The position numbers were made by a program, and so were the translations under genes. Under the pieces are notes generated by a model. That model was not told where the DNA came from, made no database searches, and worked only from the letters and a program-made list of their open reading frames with translations. Shown here piece by piece: positions 46,828 through 56,552 of a stretch of DNA of 64,000 bases (within the stretch, counting starts at the first letter, position 1; every line of letters starts with the position of its first letter). Source of the stretch: Staphylococcus sp. NRL 16/872 (GTDB lineage: Bacteria > Bacillota > Bacilli > Staphylococcales > Staphylococcaceae); assembly GCF_022815905.2 (NCBI RefSeq), contig NZ_CP119327.1:1860001-1924000 (forward strand). Reading direction: 5' to 3'.

Positions 46828-49437
46828 TTATTCATTTTCAGGTTTTTGCACATCGAAAGTTAATTCATGATTGTCATCTAAATCAACATTTATCACAGTA
46901 CCTTCTGGTAAACTTTCTCTAATCATCATACGTGCTAATGGTGTTTCAATTTGACGTTGTACGAAACGTTTCAATGGTCTTGCACCAAATTGTGGTTCGT
47001 ACGCTTCTTCGCCCAACCATTTTTTTGCATCATCAGATACTTCAATAGAAAGACGTTGATCCATTAAGCGAATATTTAATTGAGTTAAAATTTTATCAAC
47101 AATCATACTCATATCGTTAATAGACAATGGTTTGAATAATACAATATCATCCATACGGTTTAAGATTTCTGGTTTAAAGAAGGCATGTAAGCTATCCATT
47201 ACAGCTTTTTCAGTGTCTTCAGTAATTTCACCACTATCTTTAACGTTTTCAAGTAACACTTGTGAACCAATATTACTAGTCATAATAATGATAGTATTTT
47301 TAAAGTCCACGCTACGTCCTTTAGAGTCAGTTAAACGACCTTCGTCTAGGATTTGAAGTAATACGTTGAATACATCACTATGAGCTTTTTCAACTTCATC
47401 TAAGAGAATAACTGAATAAGGATTACGTCTTACCGCTTCAGTTAATTGACCACCTTCATCATGACCTACATAACCTGGAGGGGCACCAATTAATCTAGAA
47501 ACAGAGTGTTTCTCCATATACTCACTCATATCAATTCTAATCATATGTTTTTCAGAATCGAATAATGAAGCAGCAAGTGATTTAGCTAATTCAGTTTTAC
47601 CTACACCAGTTGGTCCTAAGAATAGGAAGCTACCAATTGGTCTATTAGGGTCCTTAATACCTGCACGTGCTCTTACCACTGCATCTGATACTAAATCTAC
47701 AGCTTTATCTTGACCTACTACACGTTCGTGTAGGATGTCACTTAAGCTTAATAATTTTTCTCTTTCAGTTTCAACTAATTTAGATACTGGAATACCAGTC
47801 CATTGACTGACAATATCGCCAATTTCTTCATCAGAAACAACTTCACGAATCATACGTTCACTGTCGCCTTGTTCGTCTTGGTATGCTTCCTCAAATTCTT
47901 TTAATTCTTTTTCTAATTGAGGAATTGTACCGTATTGTAATTCAGCTGCTTTTTCATAGTTGCTTTCAGTTTGAGCATCCTCTAAAGCTTGACGACTACG
48001 GTCTAATTCAGCACGTTTTTCTTGTACTTTCGCGATTTTTTCTTTTTCTTGTTCTACACGAGATTGTAGAGCAGCTTGTTTTTCTTTTTCATTAGAAAGT
48101 TCTTCTTGTAATTCTTCTAAACGAAGTTTACTTGCATTATCAGATTCATTTTTCAATGCACTTTCTTCGATTTCTAATTGCATAACACGTCGGTTAACTT
48201 GGTCTAATTCAGTTGGGTTAGAACCCATTTCAGTACGAATTGTTGCACAAGCTTGGTCGACCAAGTCGATGGCTTTATCTGGTAAGAATCTATCAGTAAT
48301 GTAACGATCTGATAATTCAGCTGCTGCTACTAAGGCACGGTCTTGGATTCGTACACCATGATACACTTCATAACGTTCTTTCAAACCACGTAATATTGAA
48401 ATAGTATCTTCAACATCTGGTTCACTTACGCCTACTTTTTGGAAACGACGTTCTAATGCAGAGTCTTTTTCAATATATTCTCTGTATTCATTTAAAGTAG
48501 TAGCACCGATACAATGTAATTCACCACGTGCTAACATTGGTTTCAACATGTTGCCAGCATCCATTGCGCCGTCTGTCTTACCAGCGCCAACTAACATGTG
48601 GATTTCGTCGATGAATAAGATGATACGTCCATCAGATTCTTTCACTTCTTTAAGCACTGCTTTAAGACGCTCTTCGAATTCACCTCTGAATTTCGCACCA
48701 GCAACTAAGGCACTTAAGTCTAATTCAAAGATTGTTTTATCTAATAAAGATTCAGGCACATCTTTACGTACAATACGTTGCGCTAAACCTTCAACAATGG
48801 CAGTTTTACCTACTCCTGGTTCACCAATTAATACAGGGTTGTTTTTTGTTTTACGACTTAAGATTCGAATTGTATTACGAATTTCTTCATCTCTACCAAT
48901 AACAGGGTCCATTTTACCTTGGCGTACTTCTTCTACTAAGTCACGACCATATTTTTCTAAAGCTTCGTAATTTACTTCTGGATTTTGTGAAGTCACATGA
49001 TTTCCCCCTCTTACTTTAGTAATAATTTCTTTTACAACTTCTTCTTTATTACCTACAAATTGCTTTGTAATATCGTCAATATCCATTGCAGCACGTAAGA
49101 TATGTTCCATTGAGATATATTCATCTTCATATTCTTTCATATATGATTCAGCTTTATTTAATAATTCATTTGCTTTTGAACCAATATATTGTCCGTATTG
49201 AATGTTATCTCCTTGTACTGAAGGATAATTTTTTAATTTATTTGTATACGCTTGATTTAATTCATTAGTATCTATATTTGCGCGTTCTAATATGCTTTTA
49301 AATAAGCTATCAGTTTCTTCTAAAGTTCCTTTTAATATAGCTTCAATTTCAATATTTTGTAATTCATTTTCTTTACTCAATTCAACCGCTTTTTGTAATG
49401 CGCCTTGAATTGCATATGTCATTTGATTAATATCCAA
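46828..49437 (-). CDS. clpB: Disaggregase chaperone ClpB
   Basis: ClpB is a hexameric AAA+ ATPase that pulls proteins from aggregates together with DnaK. The 869 residues contain the N-domain, first AAA+ module (Walker A GEPGVGKT near 205, Walker [10 protein letters not shown]), the coiled-coil M-domain (about 410-525) and second AAA+ module (GPTGVGKTE near 605, ILLDEVEKA). The ClpP-docking IGF loop is absent, as expected. The start is TTG 49437 behind TAGGGGTG. A CtsR operator sits just downstream of the promoter. Confidence 0.97.
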   Translation of the reverse strand: MDINQMTYAIQGALQKAVELSKENELQNIEIEAILKGTLEETDSLFKSILERANIDTNELNQAYTNKLKNYPSVQGDNIQYGQYIGSKANELLNKAESYMKEYEDEYISMEHILRAAMDIDDITKQFVGNKEEVVKEIITKVRGGNHVTSQNPEVNYEALEKYGRDLVEEVRQGKMDPVIGRDEEIRNTIRILSRKTKNNPVLIGEPGVGKTAIVEGLAQRIVRKDVPESLLDKTIFELDLSALVAGAKFRGEFEERLKAVLKEVKESDGRIILFIDEIHMLVGAGKTDGAMDAGNMLKPMLARGELHCIGATTLNEYREYIEKDSALERRFQKVGVSEPDVEDTISILRGLKERYEVYHGVRIQDRALVAAAELSDRYITDRFLPDKAIDLVDQACATIRTEMGSNPTELDQVNRRVMQLEIEESALKNESDNASKLRLEELQEELSNEKEKQAALQSRVEQEKEKIAKVQEKRAELDRSRQALEDAQTESNYEKAAELQYGTIPQLEKELKEFEEAYQDEQGDSERMIREVVSDEEIGDIVSQWTGIPVSKLVETEREKLLSLSDILHERVVGQDKAVDLVSDAVVRARAGIKDPNRPIGSFLFLGPTGVGKTELAKSLAASLFDSEKHMIRIDMSEYMEKHSVSRLIGAPPGYVGHDEGGQLTEAVRRNPYSVILLDEVEKAHSDVFNVLLQILDEGRLTDSKGRSVDFKNTIIIMTSNIGSQVLLENVKDSGEITEDTEKAVMDSLHAFFKPEILNRMDDIVLFKPLSINDMSMIVDKILTQLNIRLMDQRLSIEVSDDAKKWLGEEAYEPQFGARPLKRFVQRQIETPLARMMIRESLPEGTVINVDLDDNHELTFDVQKPENE

Positions 49438-49492
49438 ATTTATTCACCCCTACTTATTTAATAAGAGCAAGATCAAATACTTCTTTTTTGAC

Positions 49493-49509
49493 TTTGACTT
49501 TCTTTGACC
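49493..49509 (-). promoter_or_regulatory. CtsR operator before clpB
   Basis: GGTCAAAGAAAGTCAAA on the minus strand matches the CtsR direct heptad repeat (A/GGTCAAA-NAN-A/GGTCAAA) exactly; a further partial GTCAAA follows. It lies about 10 bp downstream of the -10, over the transcription start. Confidence 0.88.
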
Positions 49510-49517
49510 TTAATTAC

Positions 49518-49546
49518 ATTATAGACCCTCTTAGACTATTAAGCAA
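49518..49546 (-). promoter_or_regulatory. Promoter of clpB
   Basis: TTGCTT (49546-49541), a 17-nt spacer, then TATAAT (49523-49518), directly before the CtsR operator. The rest of the 328-bp gap up to 49721 is AT-rich without other signals that I can name. Confidence 0.78.
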
Positions 49547-49721
49547 CATTTATACTCAGCTTTTTTTATTTTTTGAAAATGCGCGCCACTACAAGTTTCA
49601 CACGTTTTCATTATCATCTTTCACATCATGTTTTATCACATTATGCTTATATATAAACATTCATTTCTTTACCTTTTCAGCTTTAAAGTCAAACTTAGCC
49701 ACATTAAATGAAAACAAAAAT

Positions 49722-49759
49722 CAGACCAGCTCAATGAATCATTTCACTAAACTGGCCTG
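49722..49759 (-). terminator. Terminator after the OatA-like gene
   Basis: On the minus strand CAGGCCAG pairs with CTGGTCTG in a long imperfect stem, followed by ATTTTTGTTTT. Confidence 0.75.
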
Positions 49760-49765
49760 TCATAA

Positions 49766-51601
49766 TTATTTATTTTTTGTATTTTTCTTAATTGCTTTCA
49801 GTATTTCATCAGATAGTGCTTCCACACCATTATATTCTAGGTGCACGCCGTCAGGAGCAAAGTAGTTTGAATGACCTTCTGAACGTTTATACCAATCCAC
49901 TAATGTAACATTTTTATGATTTTTAGCTGCATCAGCTAATTGTTTATTCACATTATCTTGCCAATCTCTTGGTACACGAGTATTGACTAAATAAATTTGC
50001 GCTTTACCAAATTTACTAATCAATTGATCTAACTCTTCTTTAGTAAAGTCACCATTCGTACCAAGTTCTAAGACAACTTGATCTGAAGGTTTATTATAAT
50101 TTTTATAGTTATTAGCAATTGTCAACGCTTCTTGTAAATGACGTCCAACTTTACCATCAATTGTAGCTTTTGGAACTTGAGATTTGAATGCTTCTCCAAT
50201 ATCCACCATTACTGAGTCACCAATTAATAACGGACTAATATTTGTATAAACTTGATCTTTTTTCTTACTATTTGTTGATGAGCCATCAAGTTTAATATTT
50301 TCTCCTGGCATCATTCTCACTAAATATTTGTCTGTTTCATTCGTATTAAATGAATTCGCTTTGTTTGTAATTTCATCTTTTCCAAAACGATCAAATGCAC
50401 CAGCAAATATTAATAATAACGGAATCGTTAAAATGGTTATAACGATAGTTCTAATAAATTTAGATCGTCGTAAACGACTGAATGAGAAAGCTTTAAGTCC
50501 CTCTCTTCTAAATGGTGTTTCTACATAACGGTAAGATAATTCAGCAAATAAAACAGTTAAAATAATATCAATAATATAGATATAAGCCGGAATCTGTCCA
50601 TCTGTAAAGTGAATATGTACGAAACTGATAACCGCGAAATGCCATAAATACAGACTATAAGAGCGTTTACCAATATAAACGAGCACTGGATGACTAAGAA
50701 ACTTTGCTAGTATCGTACTCGGATGGACTACGCTTGCAATAATAAATAACGTTACTCCTGAAATGAGGTAGAATCCTCCATTGTATATCCATGCACTGTT
50801 ATCACTTACTGTAAAGAATAATATGATTAATATGACCAAACCAACTACACCTACACCGTCTATAGTACGTTGTAGAACAGCTGGTGGTTTTGCTTTTAAT
50901 TTAAAAGGTGGCCACATAAACGCTAATATCACACCAAGTAACAACGTTTGTAAACGCGTATCTGTACCAAAGTAAACGCGAGAATATCCCACGTTTGGTT
51001 GTGAAATTATCACCATCGCTAATAAAGAAATTAACGATATAATCCAAAATATCAATGTAACATTTTTATACTTTTTGATCGTTAACAATAAAATGACTAA
51101 CACAAATGGGAAAAATAAATAAAATTGTTCTTCAATAGCAAGAGACCATAGATGTTTAAGTGGCATAAATGAAAATTGTTCAAAGTAGTTTACATCTTTC
51201 GCAATATACCACCAATTTGAAACATAAAATAATGCAGCAAACATATCATGTTTCACTCGCACAATTTGTTGTGGTTCAAATATTAATGTAGCTAACCCGA
51301 TCACGATTAAAAGTGCTAACACAGCCGGAAGTAAACGTTTAATGCGTCGTATCCAGAACCGTTTAAGATTAATGATGCCGTTCTCTTCGTATTCTTTTAG
51401 TAGTAAACTCGTAATCAAATAACCAGAAATTACAAAGAATGTATCTACACCTAAAAATCCACCTTTAAGCCATTGTCTATTAAGATGATAAATAATGATG
51501 CCAATAACAGCGATGGCTCTTAAGCCATCTAACCCAGGCATGTAGCGCATTTTAGTCTTACGATCCTTACTTTTGTTTAACTTTACTTTCATTGTTCTCA
51601 T
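49766..51601 (-). CDS. OatA-like membrane O-acyltransferase with C-terminal SGNH domain
   Basis: This is a two-module cell-envelope acetyltransferase of 611 residues. The N-terminal acyltransferase-3 domain (about 17-400, ten or so helices) starts MPGLDGLRAIAV and contains FFVISGYLIT. A surface SGNH esterase-fold domain follows from about 450 with the Ser in LLIGDSVMVDIG, GTNGD, and the Asp/His pair in FAPDGVHLEYNG. OatA makes lysozyme resistance by O-acetylating MurNAc; staphylococci carry a second paralogue next to clpB, and this gene is in that place, so its target may be different. ATG 51601 follows AGGGAAAG; an in-frame start 93 nt upstream has no site. Confidence 0.88.
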   Translation of the reverse strand: MRTMKVKLNKSKDRKTKMRYMPGLDGLRAIAVIGIIIYHLNRQWLKGGFLGVDTFFVISGYLITSLLLKEYEENGIINLKRFWIRRIKRLLPAVLALLIVIGLATLIFEPQQIVRVKHDMFAALFYVSNWWYIAKDVNYFEQFSFMPLKHLWSLAIEEQFYLFFPFVLVILLLTIKKYKNVTLIFWIISLISLLAMVIISQPNVGYSRVYFGTDTRLQTLLLGVILAFMWPPFKLKAKPPAVLQRTIDGVGVVGLVILIILFFTVSDNSAWIYNGGFYLISGVTLFIIASVVHPSTILAKFLSHPVLVYIGKRSYSLYLWHFAVISFVHIHFTDGQIPAYIYIIDIILTVLFAELSYRYVETPFRREGLKAFSFSRLRRSKFIRTIVITILTIPLLLIFAGAFDRFGKDEITNKANSFNTNETDKYLVRMMPGENIKLDGSSTNSKKKDQVYTNISPLLIGDSVMVDIGEAFKSQVPKATIDGKVGRHLQEALTIANNYKNYNKPSDQVVLELGTNGDFTKEELDQLISKFGKAQIYLVNTRVPRDWQDNVNKQLADAAKNHKNVTLVDWYKRSEGHSNYFAPDGVHLEYNGVEALSDEILKAIKKNTKNK

Positions 51602-52010
51602 TCTTTCCCTATAAAATAATAAATTTCGTATAAATTCATTAAATTTAAAAGCACTGCAAGTTAGGATAAAACGTAAGCCGATGATCTTTAACAACAGTTA
51701 AATTGATTAATTGTAAACTTTACAAAAATTTGAAAGACTGTCGAATATCTTATACTTAGTTGACTGAGCCTTCATTCACAATATGAAGTTTGATATTAAA
51801 TATGTATCTCTTATGGTATAAGTCTTATATATAGTAGTATAAAATAGAAATCAATTCAATTTATATTACAATAATGTCACCCTTTAATTTTGTTCTTTTT
51901 TGAAATTGATATTTATTTTATTCACTTGTTTGCTATATGGTTCTGCCTTTTTAAGAAAAATAAAAAGCAATAGTACAGCATTAATGTGTACTATTGCTTA
52001 ATAGAGAAAT
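51602..52010. other. AT-rich intergenic region upstream of the OatA-like gene
   Basis: No credible gene is seen. A possible minus-strand promoter is TTGATT (51854-51849), 17-nt spacer, TATATA (51831-51826), which would give the acyltransferase mRNA a leader of over 200 nt. The right end holds the terminator of the DUF59 gene. Confidence 0.4.
51966..51997 (-). terminator. Terminator after the DUF59 gene
   Basis: AGCAATAGTACA pairs with TGTACTATTGCT; the minus strand continues TTTTTATTTTTC. Confidence 0.82.
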
Positions 52011-52319
52011 TTAGCCTACGCCTAAAGCAATCTTAGCGTATCTAGACATCATATCTTTATTCCATGGTGGATTCCAAACGATATTAACTTCTGTATCTTG
52101 AATTTCAGGAATTTCTGCTAATACAGTTTTAATTTGTTCAATAATTTGTGGTCCAAGCGGACAACCCATTGATGTTAATGTCATTTCGACTGTACATAAA
52201 CCGTCGTCATCAACATTCACTTTGTATACTAAACCTAAATTAACAATATCAATACCTAATTCAGGGTCAATTACCATTTCAAGTGCACCAAGGATACTAT
52301 CTTTTAATGCTTCTTCCAT
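52011..52319 (-). CDS. DUF59/MIP18-family metal-sulfur cluster assembly protein (PaaD/SufT-like)
   Basis: This 102-residue single-domain protein carries the DPELGIDIVNLGLVY motif near residues 17-31 and the conserved Cys in TSMGCPLGP, the usual features of DUF59 proteins that help load iron-sulfur clusters on apo-proteins. In S. aureus a protein of this type (SufT) supports Fe-S maturation; that this is the same orthologue is inferred. ATG 52319 follows GAGAGGTGATACTA. It is divergent from the HAD phosphatase gene. Confidence 0.85.
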   Translation of the reverse strand: MEEALKDSILGALEMVIDPELGIDIVNLGLVYKVNVDDDGLCTVEMTLTSMGCPLGPQIIEQIKTVLAEIPEIQDTEVNIVWNPPWNKDMMSRYAKIALGVG

Positions 52320-52438
52320 TAGTATCACCTCTCAATATTATCTTCCCTTAATATATCAAATATCCGACAAAACGCCAATAAAATGCTATGATACAACTAC
52401 ACAAGAAATTTGATGATATGTTACTCAAGGAGAAATTT

Positions 52439-53263
52439 ATGGAACCGTATTTAATTTGTTTAGACTTAGATGGAACATTATTAAATGATAATAAAGAAAT
52501 TAGTTCATATACAAAACAAGTTTTGACAACATTGAAGAAACAAGGACATCGTATCATGATTGCGACTGGGCGTCCTTACCGCGCGAGTCAAATTTACTAT
52601 CATGAGCTTAATATGGATACGCCCATTGTTAATTTCAACGGAGCCTATGTCCACCATCCTAAAGCAGATGATTTTGAAACAACGCATGAAGTGCTAGATG
52701 TAGATTTATCTCGCCACATGATTGAAGCACTTCAAAAAGCCAATGTGACAAACATTATCGCTGAAGTACGTGACCATGTATTTATCAATAACCATGACCC
52801 ACGTTTGTTTGAAGGCTTTTCAATGGGAAATCCTAAAATTCAAACGGGTAATTTATTAGAAGAATTAGATGAAGCCCCTACTTCTATTCTGGTCGAGGCG
52901 GAAGAAGTCAATATTCCACGTATCAAACAAATGCTGACTCGCTTCTATGCTGAGAATATTGAACACCGTCGTTGGGGCGCACCATTTCCTGTTATTGAAA
53001 TCGTGAAACGTGGTATTAGTAAAGCACGTGGGATCGATCATGTGAAAGACTATTTAAATATCGACCCATCTCATATTATCGCTTTCGGTGATGAAGATAA
53101 TGATATCGAAATGATTAAATATGCTAAATATGGAATCGCTATGGATAACGGTTTAGATGACTTAAAACATATCGCCAACCATATTACGCATTCTAATAAT
53201 GAAGATGGTATTGGACGTTATCTCAACGATTTCTTTGAACTAAATATTCCTTATAAAGGATAA
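52439..53263 (+). CDS. HAD-superfamily Cof-type phosphatase
   Basis: This 274-residue cytoplasmic hydrolase has all HAD motifs: DLDGTLL at about 8-14 (nucleophile and acid Asp), a Thr in ATGRP, a Lys in KGISKARGI and the metal-binding GDEDNDIEM. The large cap between motif I and III is of the IIB (Cof) type, whose members dephosphorylate sugar phosphates, nucleotides or flavin precursors. ATG 52439 follows AAGGAGAAATTT; an earlier in-frame ATG at 52388 has no site. Substrate unknown. Confidence 0.88.
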   Translation: MEPYLICLDLDGTLLNDNKEISSYTKQVLTTLKKQGHRIMIATGRPYRASQIYYHELNMDTPIVNFNGAYVHHPKADDFETTHEVLDVDLSRHMIEALQKANVTNIIAEVRDHVFINNHDPRLFEGFSMGNPKIQTGNLLEELDEAPTSILVEAEEVNIPRIKQMLTRFYAENIEHRRWGAPFPVIEIVKRGISKARGIDHVKDYLNIDPSHIIAFGDEDNDIEMIKYAKYGIAMDNGLDDLKHIANHITHSNNEDGIGRYLNDFFELNIPYKG

Positions 53264-53276
53264 ACGTTGATAGAGA

Positions 53277-53497
53277 GTGAGGTCGGGACAAAAGCGTTTA
53301 GGATTTGAGCAGAACCGAACAATGAGCAAAATTGTTTCTCAAATTTTGTCGAGTTGTGACGGCAACCCCAGCTTTCTTTGCTTGTAGATTTTCTTTTTGA
53401 AAATCTCTGTGCTGAGGGCCCCTCTGCCGAAAATCCTGCTTTTGGGACGCCGTTAATCGGTTTCCCAGAGCATAAATTCTTTATGTCTCAACCTCAC
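53277..53497. repeat. STAR-like staphylococcal repeat element in the cdr leader
   Basis: This 221-bp segment is bounded by GTGAGGTCGGGACA and TGTCTCAACCTCAC, near-perfect inverted ends (12 of 14). Inside are a hairpin (AGATTTTC / GAAAATCT, 53387-53406), then CTGTGCTGAGGGCCCCTC. The hairpin followed by the G/C core repeats the layout of the element at 15198-15306. It ends 33 bp before the cdr start codon, so it is part of the untranslated leader unless the promoter lies inside it. Confidence 0.72.
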
Positions 53498-53530
53498 TAT
53501 TTTTATGACATAGATAATGGAGGATTATAT

Positions 53531-54856
53531 ATGACTAAGATAATTGTTGTCGGCGCTGTGGCGGGTGGTGCAACGTGTGCTAGCCAGATTCGTCGACTAG
53601 ATGAAGACAGTGACATTATTATTTTTGAAAAGGACCGCGACATGAGTTTCGCAAATTGTGGCCTGCCTTACTACATCGGTAACGTTATAACTGAACGCGG
53701 GGATGTCTTACCTCTTACGCCTGAAAAGTTTAAAGATAAGAAAAACATTACTGTGAAAACGTATCATGAAGTAATTAGTATAGATGATAAAGCGCAAATA
53801 GTAAGTGTATTAAATCATCAAACTGGCGAAACATTTGAAGAATCATATGACAAATTAATTTTAAGTCCTGGTGCGAGCGCAAATCGATTAGGATTCGACA
53901 GTGACATGATCTTCACATTGCGTAACATGGAAGATACTGATGCAATCGATGACTATATTAAACAATATAAAGTAAAAAAAGCCTTAGTTGTAGGTGCAGG
54001 TTATATTTCTTTAGAAGTTGTAGAGAATTTGCATCATCGTGGTTTAAATGTGACATTGATTCATCGCTCTGAAAAGGTAAATAAATTAATGGATCAAGAT
54101 ATGAACCAACCTATTTTTGATGAACTTGAAGCTAACAACATTTCTTATCGTTTAAATGAAGAAATTGAAACAATTGAAGGTAAAACAGTAACTTTTAAAT
54201 CTGGTAAAAAAGAAGATTATGATTTAATTATCGAAGGCGTGGGTACCCACCCTAATACCAAGTTCTTGAACTCATCAAATGTCGAGTTAGATGACAAAGG
54301 ATTTATTCCAGTAAATGATAAATTTGAAACGAATATTTCTAATATTTATGCTCTAGGTGATGCAATCACATCTCATTATCGTCATGTAGATTTATCAGCA
54401 CAAGTACCATTAGCCTGGGGTGCGCATCGAGGTGCAAGCATAATTGCAGAACAACTCGCTGGTCATAAAGACATTACGTTTAAAGGTTACCTTGGCGCAA
54501 ATATTGTGAAATTCTTTGGCTATACTTTCGCTAGTGTTGGAGTAACGCCTTCAGAATTAGATAACTTTAACTATAGAATGGTTGAGTTAAAGAGTGGTGC
54601 TCATGCAGGTTATTACCCAGGGAATAGCGTATTGCATTTACGCGTTTATTTTAATAAAGAGAATAGACAATTATTACGTGCAGCTGCCATAGGTAAAAAA
54701 GGTGCAGATAAACGTATAGATATTTTATCTATGGCGATGATGACGGGCGTTACTGTAGATGAACTTACAGAATTTGAAGTAGCTTATGCCCCACCGTATA
54801 GTCATCCTAAAGATTTAATCAATATGATTGGTTATAAAGCTCGCGATATTAAATAA
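53531..54856 (+). CDS. cdr: Coenzyme A disulfide reductase
   Basis: CoADR keeps CoA in the reduced thiol form using NADPH, replacing glutathione reductase in staphylococci. The 441-residue flavoprotein has the FAD motif [13 protein letters not shown] at 6-18, the single catalytic Cys43 in [10 protein letters not shown], a second dinucleotide motif [10 protein letters not shown] and FAD-binding NIYALGDAI. The C-terminal dimer part contains the expected conserved Tyr residues. ATG 53531 follows ATGGAGGATTAT; the open frame upstream to 53378 belongs to the repeat element and is not coding. Confidence 0.96.
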   Translation: MTKIIVVGAVAGGATCASQIRRLDEDSDIIIFEKDRDMSFANCGLPYYIGNVITERGDVLPLTPEKFKDKKNITVKTYHEVISIDDKAQIVSVLNHQTGETFEESYDKLILSPGASANRLGFDSDMIFTLRNMEDTDAIDDYIKQYKVKKALVVGAGYISLEVVENLHHRGLNVTLIHRSEKVNKLMDQDMNQPIFDELEANNISYRLNEEIETIEGKTVTFKSGKKEDYDLIIEGVGTHPNTKFLNSSNVELDDKGFIPVNDKFETNISNIYALGDAITSHYRHVDLSAQVPLAWGAHRGASIIAEQLAGHKDITFKGYLGANIVKFFGYTFASVGVTPSELDNFNYRMVELKSGAHAGYYPGNSVLHLRVYFNKENRQLLRAAAIGKKGADKRIDILSMAMMTGVTVDELTEFEVAYAPPYSHPKDLINMIGYKARDIK

Positions 54857-54860
54857 AAAT

Positions 54861-54921
54861 AAAAACTCGAAGCCATGAGATACCACTCCTGTTAAGGACT
54901 ATCTAGTGACTTCGAGTTTTT
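54861..54921. terminator. Bidirectional terminator between cdr and the UPF0344 gene
   Basis: AAAAACTCGAAG pairs with CTTCGAGTTTTT around a 37-nt loop; T-runs occur on both strands. Confidence 0.8.
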
Positions 54922-54941
54922 ATATTATTTATTTTTTAAAA

Positions 54942-55343
54942 TTACCCTAAACCAAACATCTTAGTTAATGGTCCCCATGGTAAAATAACACCTAATACCA
55001 TTGTTATAATGATTAACACAATTGTTGACCAGAATAAACCATGACTTGCTTCGCCTTTTTTTCTTTTAGCAATCGAAACTTCCATTAAAGCTACGACGCC
55101 AAGACCACAAAGCATTTTTAACGTTAGCAACATATGATTGCCACCCTCGCCATGGCTCGCTGCCATAAACTCTTGAATTAAGAGCCAGAAACCTGAAAAC
55201 AATGTGAGTAACATAAATACTCTTAATGCCATTTGTATTGGTTTAAACATTGGTGTCGGACCTTGTTTTTTAGAAATATGTAAAAATGCAATAACATATA
55301 ACACAATTGTTAATACCCAACTTAAAATATGCATATGTAACAA
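54942..55343 (-). CDS. UPF0344 (YisL-like) membrane protein
   Basis: This 133-residue protein has four hydrophobic helices and an internal basic loop ([11 protein letters not shown]). TTG 55343 is chosen as start: the resulting N-terminus MLHMHILSW fits the S. aureus homologue and TGGGGGGAT lies 7 nt upstream. Longer in-frame starts up to 55430 run through untranslated sequence. It is monocistronic with terminators on both sides. No function is known for the family. Confidence 0.85.
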   Translation of the reverse strand: MLHMHILSWVLTIVLYVIAFLHISKKQGPTPMFKPIQMALRVFMLLTLFSGFWLLIQEFMAASHGEGGNHMLLTLKMLCGLGVVALMEVSIAKRKKGEASHGLFWSTIVLIIITMVLGVILPWGPLTKMFGLG

Positions 55344-55418
55344 GACAAATCCCCCCATACTTATTATTAATTTTACCTCAATATCATAACATATATTGAT
55401 AGCATTCTTGTAATTAAA

Positions 55419-55443
55419 AAAGGTCGCCATTAGGGCGACCTTT
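55419..55443 (-). terminator. Terminator after the FAH-family gene
   Basis: AAAGGTCGCC pairs with GGCGACCTTT; the minus strand continues TTTTAATTA. Confidence 0.88.
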
Positions 55444-55464
55444 CAGAGGTTATAGAATAATATA

Positions 55465-56376
55465 TTATTCGCTATCTTTAGCAATATACGTTGTTAACGT
55501 ACCGATATTATCGATTGTAACTTTAACTTCATCTCCAGGTTGTAAGAATTGAGGTGGTTGTAATCCTGCACCTACACCAGCTGGCGTACCAGTAGCAATA
55601 ATATCACCTGGATGTAAAGCAACATATTTAGAAATTTCTTCAATTAAATCATCAATTTTAGTAATCATTTGGCTTGTATTGCCATCTTGACGAATTTCAT
55701 TGTTAACTTTAGTCACGATGTTAACATTTTCTGGTGTTGGAAGTTCATCTTTAGTTACGATGTAAGGTCCCATTGGGCAACCACCAGTTAAACTTTTAGA
55801 TAAGAATGCTTGGTCTTGTGCTTGTTGCGCAGTACGATCAGTAATATCATTAATGATTGTATAACCGTAAATATAATCAAGCGCTAAAGCTTTCGGAATT
55901 TTCTCTCCGGCTTTACCAATTACAATACCAAGTTCGCCCTCGTAGTCTAATTGGTCTGTGATATCTTTATGATTTGGAATTGTTGCTTCGTCACCAGTTA
56001 ATGATGAAGCGGCTTTCGTAAATACATATAAGCGCTCAACTTCATGATTTAATTCACTTGCATGATCTTTATAATTACGGCCAAATGCAATAACATTATT
56101 TGGAGGCGTAACGGGAGGTAAGAATTCAACATCGTTAAACGCAATCTTGTAGTTATCTGCTTTACCACTATCTTCAGCAGCAACAACAGCTTTACGTACT
56201 TCTTCTTGGAAATCTAACGTTTGGTTTTGTTGTAAACCTTCTAACAATGTTTTCGGATGGAAATCACCTTCACCAAATTCAGCGAAAACTTGTTTTAAAT
56301 CCCATACTGCGTCTTCACGCTTAACTTTAACGCCATATGATTCAGCGTCATTATACTTGAATGATAAGAACTTCAT
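55465..56376 (-). CDS. Fumarylacetoacetate hydrolase (FAH)-family protein
   Basis: This soluble 303-residue enzyme has a FAH C-terminal fold: [16 protein letters not shown], the metal-binding acidic residues in [12 protein letters not shown], and the end block [13 protein letters not shown]. Family members hydrolyse or decarboxylate 2-oxo-acid products such as acylpyruvates or act as oxaloacetate decarboxylase; the substrate here is unknown. ATG 56376 follows a weak GAGGAGTTGA site. It is downstream of addA on the same strand with a 176-bp gap that shows no clear terminator. Confidence 0.88.
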   Translation of the reverse strand: MKFLSFKYNDAESYGVKVKREDAVWDLKQVFAEFGEGDFHPKTLLEGLQQNQTLDFQEEVRKAVVAAEDSGKADNYKIAFNDVEFLPPVTPPNNVIAFGRNYKDHASELNHEVERLYVFTKAASSLTGDEATIPNHKDITDQLDYEGELGIVIGKAGEKIPKALALDYIYGYTIINDITDRTAQQAQDQAFLSKSLTGGCPMGPYIVTKDELPTPENVNIVTKVNNEIRQDGNTSQMITKIDDLIEEISKYVALHPGDIIATGTPAGVGAGLQPPQFLQPGDEVKVTIDNIGTLTTYIAKDSE

Positions 56377-56552
56377 TCATTATCAACTCCTCATCTATAT
56401 CTTAGTTCATATTATAACTTTAAACATAATTAAATCACAAATATATCTGTCTGAAATTTTAGAAATTTAGCATATTCAATTCTTTTTTTAAAGTAATATG
56501 AACTCATTTATCCATTTAGATAATACATATCACAGCCCATACTTTTCGCTTT

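Noticed and set aside
53378..53530. N-terminal extension of CoA-disulfide reductase reading through the repeat
   Set aside because: The stretch belongs to the STAR-like element, has no binding site at its start, and the enzyme's FAD motif is correctly placed from 53531.
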